The position numbers and the translations under genes were made by a program. Below the pieces are notes generated by a model. The model was not told the origin of the DNA and ran no database searches. It saw only the letters and a list, made by a program, of their open reading frames with translations. This document shows, piece after piece, positions 5,689 through 6,700 of a DNA stretch of 6,700 bases. How positions within the stretch are numbered: position 1 is the first letter of the stretch; each line of letters starts with the position of its first letter. The DNA comes from Anaerolineaceae bacterium (GTDB taxonomy: Bacteria > Chloroflexota > Anaerolineae > Anaerolineales > Villigracilaceae), in the NCBI GenBank assembly GCA_022181005.1, contig BQMV01000059.1, positions 1 through 6,700 on the forward strand, given 5' to 3'.

Positions 5689-6700
5689 ATTTAAGCGATG
5701 ACAGAAAATCCGCAAACCGCATCGAATATTCCCAGCCTGTTTGATCTTCGATTCCCCACCACGCGGATAGAATTGCGTGCGCTATGCTCCACTCAATAAT
5801 GCGTTCGCGTTCAAATCCTAAATGTTCGCACAAGACGTCAACCCGCCGCTTCATCCGTAACTTCAGCTGGCTGTCCTGTAGCGACATTCCCCACGGGTTT
5901 ATCATCAGTGGACCGACTTCGTAGCACGCGGGACCGATCACCCCTTTCGGGTCAATCGCCAACCATCCTCGCCCCGACGATAAAATATTGGAATGATGCA
6001 AATCTCTGTGCATCAAAATGGGACTGTGATCCTCCGCAAAGAATTCTTTCGTTGACTGTTCAACTCGCGCCACAAGCTTCTCATTCAACGGGCCCGTCCC
6101 GCCGTTGAACATTTTCCGCAAGCGCTTTAATCCATCGAACCAATCGGAGAGCTGGATGAATTTACTTTGGCTTGTCATCCTGAGCGATAGCGAAGGATCT
6201 CCACCAACGTGGTCAAGACCCTTCGCCCCTTCGGGGCTCAGGGTGACATGATCAAGCGAGCGCCACATCCTTTTCATCGCCTCCGCCGCGATGCGCGTCG
6301 CTTCTTCATCATCCTCCAGCGTGGACAACATTTCGCCAGGCTGTAACCGTTCCAGCAAAAGAAATCCCTTCTCCTCATCGAAGTCAATCAGTTTGCAAGC
6401 GCCCTCACCGTTGAATAATCGCAACGCCGCGATCTCACTCGTCAATTCATCGCGCGGGATGCCGATTTTGAGGATGACATCTCCCTCACCCACTTCGACA
6501 AGCTCAGTGCGGCGCCTAGCCCCTCTCCCAAAGGGAAAGGGGGATTCTGCGAACGCCACAAAATTATAGGAAAGATTCGGTACAGTCTGAATATTCGTCA
6601 AACCCCAGCGCGCGGAGGCTTCGTCAATCAATGCTGGCAGATCGGCGAGAAAGCGCGCTCCAGTTTCGCCGAAGGCTTTAACTATTGTTGAAGTATAGGG
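5687..6700 (-). CDS. Aminoglycoside/hydroxyurea phosphotransferase-family kinase (5' truncated by window edge)
   Basis: This is a cytoplasmic small-molecule kinase of the APH(6)/StrB-hydroxyurea resistance family (Pfam APH_6_hur), which transfers ATP phosphate to antibiotic hydroxyls. Numbering is from the TTG at 6631. The catalytic loop HRDLHHSN is at 208-215 (Asp210) and the metal-binding DPKG at 227-230, set in the family context GWLAIDPKGVIG. NLSYN (19-23) and the ATP-lobe VILKIG (52-57) are also present. The TTG is not the true start: the frame stays open to 6700 and the extra residues (including KAFGETGARFLADLPAL) match the family N-terminus, so at least 337 residues are visible. Members are usually under about 300. 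The excess comes from two repeat-derived inserts at about residues 30-48 and 128-154, both in frame and clear of active-site motifs. Resistance function is inferred; the real substrate may differ. Confidence 0.85.
   Translation of the reverse strand, partial: PYTSTIVKAFGETGARFLADLPALIDEASARWGLTNIQTVPNLSYNFVAFAESPFPFGRGARRRTELVEVGEGDVILKIGIPRDELTSEIAALRLFNGEGACKLIDFDEEKGFLLLERLQPGEMLSTLEDDEEATRIAAEAMKRMWRSLDHVTLSPEGAKGLDHVGGDPSLSLRMTSQSKFIQLSDWFDGLKRLRKMFNGGTGPLNEKLVARVEQSTKEFFAEDHSPILMHRDLHHSNILSSGRGWLAIDPKGVIGPACYEVGPLMINPWGMSLQDSQLKLRMKRRVDVLCEHLGFERERIIEWSIAHAILSAWWGIEDQTGWEYSMRFADFLSSLK
6173..6248. repeat. Dispersed palindromic repeat (MITE/REP-like) inside the kinase gene
   Basis: The imperfect inverted repeat has a left arm TGTCATCCTGAGC...GCGAAGGATCT (6173-6200) and a right arm AGACCCTTCGC...GCTCAGGGTGACA (6216-6248). 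A small CCAC/GTGG hairpin (6201-6212) lies at its tip. The TCATCCTGAGC...GCGAAGGATCT signature matches a repeat I know as dispersed through many bacterial genomes, where it yields spurious SLSLRMT-type peptides. Here exactly such a peptide (DPSLSLRMT) is read in frame within the kinase. Confidence 0.8.
6491..6542. repeat. Second repeat-derived insert in the kinase gene (CTTCGACAAGCTCAG plus CCCCTCTCCC hairpin)
   Basis: Two adjacent repeat-like pieces are visible. CACTTCGACAAGCTCAGTG (6491-6509) has CACT/AGTG ends around a common dispersed core. A hairpin follows, with CCCCTCTCCC (6520-6529), loop AAA, and GGGAAAGGGG (6533-6542), 9 of 10 positions paired. Both are read in frame as about residues 30-48 of the kinase (PFPFGRG and RTELVEVG), where family members have only a short turn before the ATP-lobe strand. 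Confidence 0.65.

Noticed and set aside
5460..5744. 94-codon GTG-initiated + strand frame
   Set aside because: It has no ribosome site, starts at the edge of the palindrome, runs through the terminator and into the kinase gene. The overlapping 49-aa frame has AAGGAG and a membrane-protein composition.
6173..6542. CRISPR array or tandem repeats
   Set aside because: The repeats are two different palindromic types, each present once, with no regular spacing or spacers.
6629..6631. TTG as the start of the kinase
   Set aside because: The frame remains open to the window edge and the upstream residues look like the family N-terminus, so the true start lies beyond 6700.
5687..6700. Kinase as a pseudogene because of the repeat inserts
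   Set aside because: There are no stops or frameshifts across either insert, and the catalytic and metal-binding motifs are intact.

Overview
The window is a compact bacterial chromosomal segment of about 50-55% G+C with no RNA genes, CRISPR array or transposase. The protein sequences look most like Anaerolineae (Chloroflexota). I base this on the long loop in the DppB-type permease, the Cys-x4-Cys segment in its DppC partner, and the dispersed palindromic repeats carried inside a gene. This assignment is recollection and inference, not a search result.

Layout: (1) The left end (2-1557, + strand) holds the 3' part of an Opp/Dpp-family peptide importer operon: a 5'-truncated dppB-type permease followed 2 bp later by a complete dppC-type permease. 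(2) A GC hairpin with A and T tracts on either side (1561-1590) ends this operon and also the convergent operon. (3) From 5248 down to 1611 (- strand) lie two ABC half-transporters, 588 and 605 aa, 53 bp apart. They form a heterodimeric exporter of the BmrCD / TM287-288 / MdlAB kind. The first has Asp at the catalytic Walker B glutamate position. The second has a normal Glu but an altered signature (LSMGQ). Together these give one degenerate and one competent ATP site. (4) A 245-bp divergent spacer (5249-5493) has an inverted repeat in the exporter leader and a 14-bp perfect palindrome in front of a + strand gene. (5) That gene (5494-5643) is a 49-aa small membrane protein with a strong ribosome binding site. 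(6) A second bidirectional hairpin terminator (5657-5688) separates it from (7) a - strand kinase of the aminoglycoside/hydroxyurea phosphotransferase family (5687-6700), whose 5' end runs off the window.

The most unusual point is in the kinase. Two stretches of dispersed-repeat DNA (about 6173-6248 and 6491-6542) lie inside the reading frame, are translated without frame loss, and fall in likely surface loops away from the catalytic motifs. This resembles the palindromic elements that insert in-frame into Rickettsia genes. The exporter and the kinase could both serve drug or toxin defence, but nothing in the sequence shows they are co-regulated, since they are separate transcription units.
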